Positions 1 to 8,202 of a stretch of DNA of 64,000 nt are shown piece by piece. Every line of letters begins with the position of its first letter. Within the stretch, counting starts at the first letter, position 1. The notes under the pieces are model-generated. The model saw nothing but the letters and a program-made list of their open reading frames with translations. It was not told the DNA's origin and did not search any database. The translations under genes were made by a program, and so were the position numbers. The DNA comes from Deinococcus radiotolerans (GTDB taxonomy: Bacteria > Deinococcota > Deinococci > Deinococcales > Deinococcaceae): the NCBI RefSeq assembly GCF_014647435.1, contig NZ_BMPE01000009.1, positions 62,001 through 126,000 of the forward strand, in the 5' to 3' direction.

Positions 1-96
1 ATCCCACCAGGACCGCCCATGACTTACTGGGTCAACGTGACGTGAGCCCAAGAATGGCCAGTCGGGCCGCCCGGACTCAGGCTGACCAGCGGCGCG

Positions 97-610
97 TCAG
101 GCTCGGGCATTCCCGCAGGTGACGTCCAGTGGGGCGGCCGTCCGGGCGCTGGTCAGGTGGGACGCTGCCCGGACGGCCGCATTCCCGATCTCGGCGAGCC
201 GGGGCCGGCGCCGCAGCGCGACACCCTGCCCGAGCTTCGCCTCGAACGCCGCGCGTCATGGCCTTAGCCGCGCGCCGTGCTCCTCGAACACCTCGTCCAC
301 ACTGGGCGTATCCAGCAAACCGGTAGAGCGCAGGCAAGCGCACGCCATGCGGCCCCACCTCCAGCGTGAACTGATGCAGGAAGGTCCCCGTCACCGCGCA
401 CGCCAGGCCGCATCCACCATGGCTCGACACAGGCCGCCCCCGGCGTGATCTTTCACGTCACAGCGGAGCGCGCCGGTATCATCCGCCGGGCCGCGGCCGT
501 GGCCGTCACGACCTGCGCGGTCAGGGCACGCCGGAGCGGATACGGGACGTCCGACAGGGGCATCGCGGTGAGCGGCACGCCCTGTGTGTCCTCCAAACCC
601 ACCGCACGTC
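97..610 (-). pseudogene. Decayed SDR-family oxidoreductase, C-terminal remnant
   Basis: Read on the minus strand, the three frames hold consecutive pieces of a classical short-chain dehydrogenase. The helix region reads GVPLTAMPL...TATAAARRMI (about 600-453). Then, in another frame, comes TGTFLHQFTLEVGPHGVRL (about 415-350). Finally, in a third frame, comes the family ending AEIGNAAV...LDVTCGNARA with a TGA at 97-99. At least two frameshifts separate the blocks. The N-terminal Rossmann segment with the TGxxxGIG motif is absent: about 80 residues are missing and the LysR gene begins where it should be. It lies divergent from the LysR gene, a common regulator-target arrangement, so the regulator may have lost its target. 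The family call rests on motif recall and not on an alignment. Confidence 0.65.
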
Positions 611-672
611 TGCTTTTGCCGCGCTGGCGTGTTCCGTCCCCAAAGAGGTCATCCTGCGCTCTAGGATGACGC

Positions 673-1638
673 ATGGACCCCTCCGCGCTCTGGCTGAACG
701 AGCACTCACCGCTACTCCGGACTCCGTTGACGGCGCTGCTCGTCGTGGCAGAGGTCGGCAGCTTCAGTGACGCGGCCGAACGGCTGGGCATGGCACAGTC
801 CACGCTCAGTTACGCCGTCCGGCAGGCCGAGGAGGCCCTCGGCGTCGTGATCTTCGAGCGGGGCAGGCACGGCGCGCGCCTGACACCCGCCGGGCAGGCT
901 GTCATGGTGCAGGCCCGGCACGCGGCGCTGGCCGTGCAGGCCATGCACCTGAGCGCGAACGGCCAGCTCAGCGGGACCCTCCGGATTGCCTCGTGCCGGA
1001 GCGTTCTGCGCCACCTGATCACGCCGGCCCTCCAGCCGTTCAGTGCGCGTTACCCGCAGGTCAACGTCGAACTGACCGACACCCGAGGTGAGCATGACGA
1101 GGTGGCGCACTTGGTCAGCAGCGGCCAGGTGCACCTCGGCCTGGGCCGCCTGCCGATGCCCGCCAGCCTGGTCACCACACCCGTGCTGGGTGACGAGTAC
1201 CTGCTGGTCAGCGCTGCGAACTCGGCCCCCATGCGCACCTGGGACGATCTACAGGCCGCCCGATTCATTGTCTGCGAGGAAGACTGCGCGCCACACGTGG
1301 CCGCACACATCGCCCGCCACGCCACCGCACCCGTACCCGCCGTGCGGCTCCACGATGCCAACGTCGCCCTCGGCATGGTCGCCGCCGGACAGGGCTACAC
1401 GATCCTGAGCCGACTGGTGGTCACGCCCCTCCTCAGAGGCCTCAGAACCACGCCCCTTCCCGTTCCACTCTGGCGAACCACCGGTCTGGTCACCACGCCA
1501 GCCGGCGCGCAGCACCCCCTGGTGACCGCGTTCCAGGATCAGGTCCTGCATCCTGAGGGGCTCAGGACCCGCCTGGGGCCCCTGGCGCGTCTCCTCACCA
1601 TTCCGGAGCGCCTGACCGCACGGGTTCCGGTTCCCTGA
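673..1638 (+). CDS. LysR-family transcriptional regulator
   Basis: A 321-residue DNA-binding regulator. The N-terminal winged helix-turn-helix occupies about residues 15-75 (AEVGSFSDAAERLGMAQSTL, then VIFERGRHGARLTPAG). It is followed by the LysR substrate-binding domain from about residue 100 (GTLRIASCRSVL) to near the end. Length and order are normal for the family. The ATG at 673 is preceded by a weak AGGATG. It is transcribed away from the decayed SDR gene at 97-610, its most likely former target. The effector cannot be inferred. Confidence 0.93.
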   Translation: MDPSALWLNEHSPLLRTPLTALLVVAEVGSFSDAAERLGMAQSTLSYAVRQAEEALGVVIFERGRHGARLTPAGQAVMVQARHAALAVQAMHLSANGQLSGTLRIASCRSVLRHLITPALQPFSARYPQVNVELTDTRGEHDEVAHLVSSGQVHLGLGRLPMPASLVTTPVLGDEYLLVSAANSAPMRTWDDLQAARFIVCEEDCAPHVAAHIARHATAPVPAVRLHDANVALGMVAAGQGYTILSRLVVTPLLRGLRTTPLPVPLWRTTGLVTTPAGAQHPLVTAFQDQVLHPEGLRTRLGPLARLLTIPERLTARVPVP

Positions 1639-2416
1639 AACGAGCTGAACCGTACAAGAGTCCGGGACTTGGTGACTGAACCCTCCACGCATCGCCCTTC
1701 GGCTGGGTGCAGCGGAGCGGACCGGCCTGACCCTGAGGCGGCGACTTAATTGGACTCCGGTGTGCCGCCTCAGACCGTCACCCGTCCGGTCCATCTCAGC
1801 GTGTTGTCGGGGGCCATCCAGACAGGGCACGGCGCGCAGGGTGACATCCTCAGGTGCGTGGGGGTGTCGAGAGCGTGACGGGTTTCCCGTCGCGGCGTAG
1901 CCTGAAGCCCTGCCCAAATCGGGGTTTGGGGCCGGTCTGGTCTGCCCAGCCCTGGGGGACTCCCGACCCTGGGTTGGCGTGGGCAGGATGGAGGACTTGA
2001 GTAGTGCAGATTGGGCGCCGAAACTGCGTGGCGGGCGCCCGGATATGGACAGAGGTGCGTGCCAGTCAGCCCCGGGCGCAGTACTTGGGGCGAGAGGCTG
2101 GAGCAGCCCCGTGGGCCTCAAACCTCATCTTGCGAGGGGGGTGACGCAGACACTCTGGAGAGAAACGCGGTCTGGGAGCGGCGTGACCATCCGGGATAGG
2201 CCCCGACCCCCCGTTCATGAATGTGAAGTTTTTGACAAAGGGGTACGCTGCCTGACGTGACCCAACCTCCAACGTGCAGCCCGCCCGCCCGCCCGCCCGC
2301 GTCACGCCTCAGCGGTACGTGGCCCCTCAACTGACGCCACTGGGGCGCTGGGCGACCGTCACCCTCATTCAGAGCGTCCCCATCACCGGGCAGTTCTTCA
2401 CCCCCAGGGACCACCA
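1639..2416. other. Gene-poor stretch with a hairpin and a GCCC tandem repeat
   Basis: No convincing gene is seen in these 778 bases. A perfect 10-bp inverted repeat (CTGAGGCGGC at 1733-1742, GCCGCCTCAG at 1764-1773, 21-base loop) lies about 95 bases past the LysR stop and could act as a terminator, although no T-tract follows. At 2280-2300 there are five tandem copies of a GCCC tetranucleotide, about 115 bases before the lipoprotein start. A TTGACA at 2232-2237 has no recognisable -10 partner. Confidence 0.5.
1733..1773. repeat. 10-bp perfect inverted repeat
   Basis: CTGAGGCGGC and GCCGCCTCAG are separated by 21 bases downstream of the LysR gene. It could be a weak terminator or a remnant of something else. 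No U-tract is present on either side. Confidence 0.45.
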
Positions 2417-4703
2417 GTGAACCTGCGCTCCCTCGGTCTGGCCGCCCTCAGCCTCACCCTCTCAGCCTGTTCCCCCGCCCGCTCCACCGCGCCCACGCCC
2501 ACAGCCCCCGTCGTCACCGCCCCCACCGCGCCCGTCCCCCTGGGCCGCATGGAAGTCAGCTTCACGGGCATCGGCACGCAGCTGTACGCCACCAGCGTCC
2601 GCGCCCTTGGCCCTGCCCTGCGCGCGCAGGCGTTCAGCAACGTCGCCCAGGGCCACCAGCAAGAGCAGCTTCGACGTCGGCACCGCCGCCACTGGCGGCA
2701 TGCGCTACCTCTCCGCCACGTACGACGTCCGCAATGCCAGTGCAGACGGCGCCACCGCCAGCCCGGCGGCGCGCAGCAACCTGACCTTCGTGGCCGTGGA
2801 CGCCAGCGCGCCCGCGACGATCAGCGGGACCGCGGTGAGTAACTTCAAGCGCTTCGACGGGTCCGCGGCCGACGCGAGCCTCGCGCCGAAGATCGTGCCC
2901 ACGGTCGGCATGACGCTCACGAACGGCGTGCCCAGCGTGAACGCCTCGCAGGCGGACCTGCAGGCACTCAGCAGCAGCGAGGTCACGGCTCTGGGCGTGC
3001 CCAGCGGCGCGCGGGACGTGTTCCAGTACGGGTTCGTGGTGCGGAACAAGAGTGGGACGGGGCGGACGCTGCCGGCCAATCCCGGCCCGAGTCAATTCGA
3101 CGGGCTGATCACGTTCGCGGTGAAACTGCCGCTGCAGGCGAACGCGGCGAATGACCCGTACAGTTTCTCACTGGTGTTCGAGGTGTACGCGGACAGCGCC
3201 AACCGGGTGACGCGGGTGTCGGAGGAGACGGTGGCGGCCGCGCAGAGTCGCGCGGCGGCCCTGGGCGCCACCCTCGTCGACGCCGACACCATCTGCACCG
3301 TCCGCACTGCCTCGACGAACACGCTCTATGGCCTGGGCGTCAGTTTGACCGCACCTGGCGGCCGGGACGTCTGCTTCGGAAGCGGGAGTGGCCAGGTGCT
3401 CACGGCCGTCACCCCGTTACAGGACGTCATCCGGGCGATGGTGCTGCAGCCGGACGGGAAGATCGTCGTCACCGGCACCAGCAACCAGGGGACTGGGCCC
3501 ACTGCGCCGAACAACAACACGGACGTCGCTGTCGCGCGTTACCTGCCAGACGGCACCCTGGACGCGACCTTCGGCACCGGCGGCACCTTCTCTACTCCGG
3601 TAGGAGCGGGAGCGAGTGTCGATACGCCGCAGGCTATCGTTCGCCAGCCGGACGGGAAGTTCGTGATCGCGGGCTCGACCACCAACGCGGGCGGCACCAC
3701 CGGTACGGACATGTTCCTCATCCGGCTCCTGCCGAACGGCGGTCTGGACTCCTCCTTCGGCACGGCTGGGAAGGTTGTGATCAATGCCGGGACAGCCGCA
3801 ATCAACAACTTTGCGTTTGGACTGGATCAGCAGTCGGACGGCAAGCTGATCATCGTGGGCTACACGATGGAAGGTACCGCTGCGACCGGCTACGACATCG
3901 TCCTGGGCCGCTATTCGAAGGATGGCGCGCCGGACGCCACATTTGGAAGCAATGGGCTTGTCCTGACCTCTATCACGACGAACGGACCCAGTGGGGACCG
4001 GGCGCAGGATCTTCAGGTGCTCCCGGACGACACGATCATCGTGGTCGGCACCACCACCCCGGCGGGCACCACCGGAGATACCAACGGCAACGACACCGTA
4101 CTCCTGAAATACCGCGCCAACGGAACACTCGACACCAGTTTTGGGGGAAACGGGACGGGGTACTCGGTCACGCCGATTGGACCGAACCGGGACGCCAGTG
4201 GCGTGCAGACCGCCAGCAACGACATCGCCAATGCACTGGTGGTCCAGCCGGACGGCTCCACGGTCGTGGTCGGCGGCTCCAACAATCTGGGCACCACGAC
4301 GGGACAGGACATCAGCGTGGTGAAATTCACGGCCGCTGGCGTTCTGGATACCACCTTCGGGAGCGGCGGCAAAGTCTTCGTGCCCATGGTGGCCGGTAGC
4401 GTACTGGACGTCGCCAACGCCGTCCAACGGCAACCGGATGGGAAGCTGGTCGTGAGCGGCACCTCGCAGAACACGGGCAGTTCCACCGGACAGGACTTTG
4501 CCCTGCTGCGACTCAACGTGAATGGCACGCTGGACACTACCTTCGCCGGAACCGGCAAAGAACTGCTGGCAGTCGGAGCGGGGACCGCGTCCGACCTCGC
4601 GAGCGCACTGGTCATTCAACCCAATGGCCGCATCGTGCTCGGCGGTCAGAGCCTGGAAGCCACCAACAACACCAACTTCGCCCTGGTCCGCGTTCAGCCG
4701 TAG
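2417..4703 (+). pseudogene. Delta-60-repeat lipoprotein, interrupted by a single frameshift
   Basis: The first frame (GTG start at 2417, preceded by CAGGGACC) gives a lipoprotein signal peptide with lipobox LSAC at about residues 15-18 and a Pro/Thr-rich linker. At the GGG of 2650-2652 one extra base moves the reading to the next frame. There the protein continues without a break in sense (SNVAQ then ATSKSSFDVG) for 683 residues, giving about 761 in total. The C-terminal half holds seven units of the delta-60 repeat, each with QPDGK..V.G near the start and DGTLDTTFG-like text at the end; the last is cut short at FALVRVQP. Repeats of this kind are expected to form a beta-propeller at the cell surface. 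The shift is either a real mutation or a base-calling error. A converging neighbour follows beyond a strong hairpin. Confidence 0.8.
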
Positions 4704-4713
4704 GCCCTATAGA

Positions 4714-4748
4714 CCAGGGGACCGGCACTGTGGGCGCCGGTCCCCTGG
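4714..4748. terminator. Strong hairpin between convergent genes
   Basis: A perfect 13-bp stem (CCAGGGGACCGGC at 4714-4726, GCCGGTCCCCTGG at 4736-4748) with a 9-base loop. It lies between the delta-60 gene and the convergent gene ending at 4799. No long T-tract follows, so it may serve both directions as a structural terminator. Confidence 0.7.
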
Positions 4749-4798
4749 AGGTCCTAGACAGATAGGACGTCACACTGCGTCGCCGTCCTGTATGACCT

Positions 4799-5983
4799 TC
4801 AGTTCGTGGCTCGGCGGAGTTGCAGGCGGTACGTTCCGCTAATGTCCTCCCGCCAGGCGACGATCAGCTGACCCGCGCGGTCTACGACCACGGCCGGGGA
4901 CCGCGCGTCCCGGTTCGGGTTCAGATTGAGTGGCCCGGTTTGCGTCCAGCTCTGACCGGTCCAGCGGGCCAGGTGGATCTGGCCGGTGCCAGCGTGATCC
5001 TCCACCCACGCGAGGACCGGGCGCCCGGCGCGGTCCAGGGTCAGCGTGGGTGAGGACGCGAAGGCGGTGCTGACCGCGCCGCCTAGGAACACCCAGCGGC
5101 TACCAGTCCATGACGCGGCGAACAGCGTGTCCTGCCCGCTCTGGTCTTCCAGCCAGGCCAGCGTCACCTGGTTCGCGGGTCCGAGGGCCAGGCGGGGCGC
5201 CGTGACGTACCGCCCGGCGTGCCGGCTGACGGGGGAGCCGAGAATCTCCCAGGTGCCGCCAATGTCCCGCTGGACCACCACCTGACCGCTGTCGATCGGG
5301 CCCTGCACCCACGCGGTCGTGACCTGCTGCGCGGCACCCAGCGCCAGGGTGGGTTGCCGGACGTCGCCCCGCGTGCTGTTAAGGACGGGGCTGCGGGACC
5401 AGCTGCCGTCCTGCCAGCGGCGCAGCGTGAGGGCCGTGCCGGTGCCCTGGCGGGCGTTCTCCCCCCACAGCAGGACGGGCGCGCCTGCCTGGGCGCCCAC
5501 GGCGCGCATCTTCGCGGCCTGCGGTGAACTGATCCCCAGGTAACGGTCCTTCCAGTTCGTCCACCCGGTTCCGTTCCAGGCGCGGAAGACGACTACGTCG
5601 TTGTCGCCGTAATTTTCATTCCAGGCCAGGACGGGCGTGCCCGCCGCGTCTAACGTGAGGTTCAGGTTCGCGGCCGGGCGGGGCTGATCGTAGTTGAGCA
5701 CGCCGCCCATGGGCGTCCACTCCTGCGCGTTCCACTGCCAGGCCTGCACTGTGCGGGCCATGAAGGTGCCCCGGCCGCTGCGTGCCGCGCCGGCGTCGGT
5801 GATCAGCGCCAATGTCACTGGTCCGGTCGGATCAGCTGCGAGCTGCACGTCGCGGATGGACGCACCGGTCGGGAGGCGCGGGGGCGTGAGGACGTCCAGG
5901 CCAGCCCAGCCGCCCGCAGCAGCGCGGGGCAGGCCGATCAGGAGGACGAGGATGAACAGCGGCATGTTTCGGGGTCGTGGCAT
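4799..5983 (-). CDS. Secreted repeat protein, probable beta-propeller (sialidase/BNR-like)
   Basis: A protein of 394 residues when started at the ATG at 5983, which has AAGGAAGG just upstream; an earlier in-frame ATG at 6046 lacks this. A hydrophobic signal peptide (about residues 7-25, FILVLLIGLP) ends near RAAAGG. The rest is made of about seven units of 45-50 residues, each with a strand pattern such as DRAGRPVLAWVED, DAAGTPVLAWNEN or LGPANQVTLAWLED. This resembles BNR/sialidase-like propeller proteins but lacks clear Asp-box or catalytic residues. The function is unknown; a cell-surface or exported binding role is plausible. It is transcribed towards the delta-60 protein, which is also a predicted propeller. 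Confidence 0.8.
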   Translation of the reverse strand: MPRPRNMPLFILVLLIGLPRAAAGGWAGLDVLTPPRLPTGASIRDVQLAADPTGPVTLALITDAGAARSGRGTFMARTVQAWQWNAQEWTPMGGVLNYDQPRPAANLNLTLDAAGTPVLAWNENYGDNDVVVFRAWNGTGWTNWKDRYLGISSPQAAKMRAVGAQAGAPVLLWGENARQGTGTALTLRRWQDGSWSRSPVLNSTRGDVRQPTLALGAAQQVTTAWVQGPIDSGQVVVQRDIGGTWEILGSPVSRHAGRYVTAPRLALGPANQVTLAWLEDQSGQDTLFAASWTGSRWVFLGGAVSTAFASSPTLTLDRAGRPVLAWVEDHAGTGQIHLARWTGQSWTQTGPLNLNPNRDARSPAVVVDRAGQLIVAWREDISGTYRLQLRRATN

Positions 5984-6366
5984 CGTACCTTCCTTCCGCC
6001 GAGTTGAGCGTGCCTGCATTGTCCAGCCTGGGCCTGTGTCCAGCAACGCGGCTGGCCGATGGAAAGCGCCGGTTCAATCGGCCCGGTGAATAGAACTGGG
6101 CTGCCCGGACAAGTGAACGGTCCACGACCGGGGCTCAGGCTGTAGCTGCACCGTGTGCTGCCTGAAGATCACCGGCCAGCGCAGCCAGCCGTTCGCATGG
6201 GCTGAGCGGTGTGAGTGGTGTTCCTGTGAGGGGTCCGCGCACTTCAGGGTTCTGACCGGCGTCCCTGGATTGAAGCGTGAAGTGGCGCTCCGGGTCGCCT
6301 CACCCAGTTCGTGGGCCCGCCGGGTCACGCTCAGGGCGAGACGTCACTGACGTGAAGGAGTGTCAC
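5984..6366. other. Divergent intergenic region
   Basis: These 383 bases separate the divergent secreted repeat protein and the VIT-family transporter. They must hold promoters for both. No clear -35/-10 pair, riboswitch or small gene was recognised. Confidence 0.4.
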
Positions 6367-7086
6367 ATGTACCGAGCGGTCAGCACGCACAAGGAACTGC
6401 ACTTTACCGGCTCTGAACGGGTCCAGGACATCGTGATCGGCATGAGTGACGGTCTCACCGTGCCGTTCGCGCTGGCCGCCGGGCTTTCCGGAGCGGTCGC
6501 CAGTGGGCACGTGGTCCTCGTGGCCGGCATCGCGGAGATGGCCGCGGGCAGTATCGCCATGGGCCTGGGCGGGTACCTCGCGGCGCGCAGCGAGCACGAA
6601 TCGTACGTGGCGGAACGCGCCCGCGAGGTGCGGGAAATCACGGAGAAGCGGGAACTTGAGATTGAGGAGGTGCGGGATGTGTTCCGCGCCTATGGCCTGG
6701 ACGGCGCGGCCGTGGAATCCGCGACGCAGGCCATCATCAGCCGGCCGGACACCTGGGTCAACTTCATGATGAAAGAGGAACTGGGCCTTGAGGAACCGGA
6801 CCCAAAACGGGCGCTTCAGTCGGCCTTCACCATCGGCTTGGCGTACATCGCGGGGGGTGTTATTCCCCTGGCACCCTACGCGCTTCAGCTGTCCCTGCAA
6901 CAGGCGCTGCTGGTTTCGGTGGTGCTGACCCTGATCGCGCTGTTCGTGTTCGGGGCGCTGAAAGGTCGGTTCACCGGAGCGCCGGTGTGGCGCAGCGCCG
7001 TGCAGACGATGCTGGTGGGTGCCGCGGCGTCCGGCGCGGCTTTCCTGATCGCGCGGGCCGTCTCCGGGCTGGGGCCTGGCGCCTGA
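6367..7086 (+). CDS. VIT1/CCC1-family iron/manganese transporter
   Basis: An inner-membrane transporter of 239 residues. The ATG at 6367 has a good GAAGGAG six bases upstream; a longer in-frame reading from 6277 has none. The first block (ERVQDIVIGMSDGLTVPFAL, then GIAEMAAGSIAMGLGGYLA) is the family signature of transmembrane helices 1 and 2. The middle (about residues 80-150) is a charged cytoplasmic Glu-rich segment, which in the family binds metal. Three further hydrophobic helices follow (GLAYIAGGVIPLAPY, then VSVVLTLIALFVFG, then the last). The family exports or sequesters Fe2+ or Mn2+. The metal preferred here cannot be told. Confidence 0.9.
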   Translation: MYRAVSTHKELHFTGSERVQDIVIGMSDGLTVPFALAAGLSGAVASGHVVLVAGIAEMAAGSIAMGLGGYLAARSEHESYVAERAREVREITEKRELEIEEVRDVFRAYGLDGAAVESATQAIISRPDTWVNFMMKEELGLEEPDPKRALQSAFTIGLAYIAGGVIPLAPYALQLSLQQALLVSVVLTLIALFVFGALKGRFTGAPVWRSAVQTMLVGAAASGAAFLIARAVSGLGPGA

Positions 7087-7088
7087 AG

Positions 7089-7104
7089 TTCCGGCCGACC
7101 GGAA
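7089..7104. terminator. Short hairpin between convergent genes
   Basis: TTCCGG, a CCGA loop and CCGGAA sit directly after the VIT-family gene stop and before the convergent PAP2 gene. The stem is only 6 bp and no T-run follows, so this is a modest candidate. Confidence 0.4.
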
Positions 7105-7124
7105 GCCGTCACCGCGTCAAGTCA

Positions 7125-7676
7125 TCAGCGTGGCATGAGCGTTCCCCGGCGCAGCGGCAGGAGGGGCGCGGTCCACCCGCCACTCAGGGGGACGAGGTGC
7201 GCCGCGAGGACACTCAGGCCCGCAATGACGACGCTGCCCAGAACGTCCAGGGTGTGGTGCGCGCCGACTCCCAGGCGGCCAGCAGCAATCGCCACGGTTC
7301 CCACGGCGAACCCCGGCCACCACCGGCCGAGCCACGCGGCCCATCCGGTCAGGAGTGCCGCGACCAGCACGTGATCGCTGGGGAAACCATTGTCGGTCGC
7401 GGCGTGCGTCAGGGGAACGTAGTGCTCAGCCAGGAAGGGGCGGGGGTCGTGAACGGCGTGCCCCAGCAGGAGCGTCAGCAGGACGGCCAGCGTGCCGGAC
7501 AGGCCGATGCGCACGGCAGTGCCCCGGGTCAGGTTCGCGCGCCGAACGATGAGCAGCGCGGCGAACGCAGCCGCGAGGAGCGCGATCAGATCCGCGGCCA
7601 GCACCACCATCACCTGCCTCAGTACCGGGGATTGAAGGGCGGCGTGATGCGCGGCCTGCTGGATCGGATCGGTCAT
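7125..7676 (-). CDS. PAP2-superfamily phosphatase, probable undecaprenyl-diphosphatase
   Basis: An integral membrane acid-phosphatase-fold protein of about 183 residues. The three PAP2 motifs are visible: GHAVHDPRPF (motif 1, RP), GFPSDH (motif 2, with PSDH in place of PSGH) and AAGRLGVGAHHTLDV (motif 3, R...H...D). Hydrophobic helices lie between them (LIALLAAAFAALLIV and GTLAVLLTLLLG). BcrC-like members dephosphorylate undecaprenyl diphosphate in cell-wall recycling; lipid phosphatases of other specificity share the motifs. The ATG at 7676 is chosen for its position before the first helix. An ATG at 7712 in the same frame is possible, and the ribosome-binding evidence is weak for both. Confidence 0.85.
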   Translation of the reverse strand: MTDPIQQAAHHAALQSPVLRQVMVVLAADLIALLAAAFAALLIVRRANLTRGTAVRIGLSGTLAVLLTLLLGHAVHDPRPFLAEHYVPLTHAATDNGFPSDHVLVAALLTGWAAWLGRWWPGFAVGTVAIAAGRLGVGAHHTLDVLGSVVIAGLSVLAAHLVPLSGGWTAPLLPLRRGTLMPR

Positions 7677-7792
7677 GACCGGAGTCTGCACCTCCGCGGC
7701 GCCCCAGCCCATCCCCTAAAAGGAGCAGGCCAGGCGGACCGGCGAGGGCGCTGGGAAACCAGTGGCGACAGGGCGAAGGCGGCGCGGCCGTG

Positions 7793-7990
7793 CTACGGGC
7801 GACTCATCTCGCCGTACAGGTGATCAATGCAGTCATCGATGCTGACGAAATACCGCCGCTCGCCCCGCGCGCCGTCCTTCACGGATGCCCGCCACTGGTC
7901 ATGGTGTACGCCGGGTTCATGCCAGATGCGCAGGATGAGCACACGGTCCGGTGCTACAGGGAGGTCGGGGCCGACTGGATTCTGGGTCAT
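7793..7990 (-). CDS. Small conserved-looking hypothetical protein (65 aa)
   Basis: A short gene with a near-ideal AAGGAGA four bases before its ATG. The product reads LILRIWHEPG near residue 18 and WRASVKDG...RRYFVSIDD towards the end. This beta-rich pattern ends in a short helix and resembles small stand-alone proteins of unknown function. No membrane segment or signal peptide is seen. It lies alone between the PAP2 and alpha-glucosidase genes, on the same strand as both but with gaps of more than 100 bases. Confidence 0.7.
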   Translation of the reverse strand: MTQNPVGPDLPVAPDRVLILRIWHEPGVHHDQWRASVKDGARGERRYFVSIDDCIDHLYGEMSRP

Positions 7991-8202
7991 CGTGTCTCCT
8001 TGGGCACCCCGGAGCCGGGTTGCGCCGGAGTGCCGCTGACGCTACCCGGGCCACCGTGACCCGCCGATGATGCCCGCCCCATGACCCAGGAACCGCGCGG
8101 CGCCCGTGCCTGAAGCGTGGGTACCGGGTGGCGTTCCGTCGGTGTGGCGTCAGGCCGGACTGGGCCGGCGAGGTCCGCCTGACTGATGACCTCGGCCAGC
8201 GG

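Noticed and set aside
2232..2260. TTGACA as a promoter for the delta-60 lipoprotein
   Set aside because: No acceptable -10 is found at 16-18 bases; at the right distance the sequence is GC-rich.
2280..2300. GCCC tandem repeat as a CRISPR or origin-type repeat
   Set aside because: It is a simple five-copy tetranucleotide without spacers, and nothing resembling origin boxes surrounds it.
3417..4619. A 400-codon minus-strand reading with regular repeats opposite the delta-60 protein
   Set aside because: The repetition is the mirror of the seven repeat units on the plus strand.
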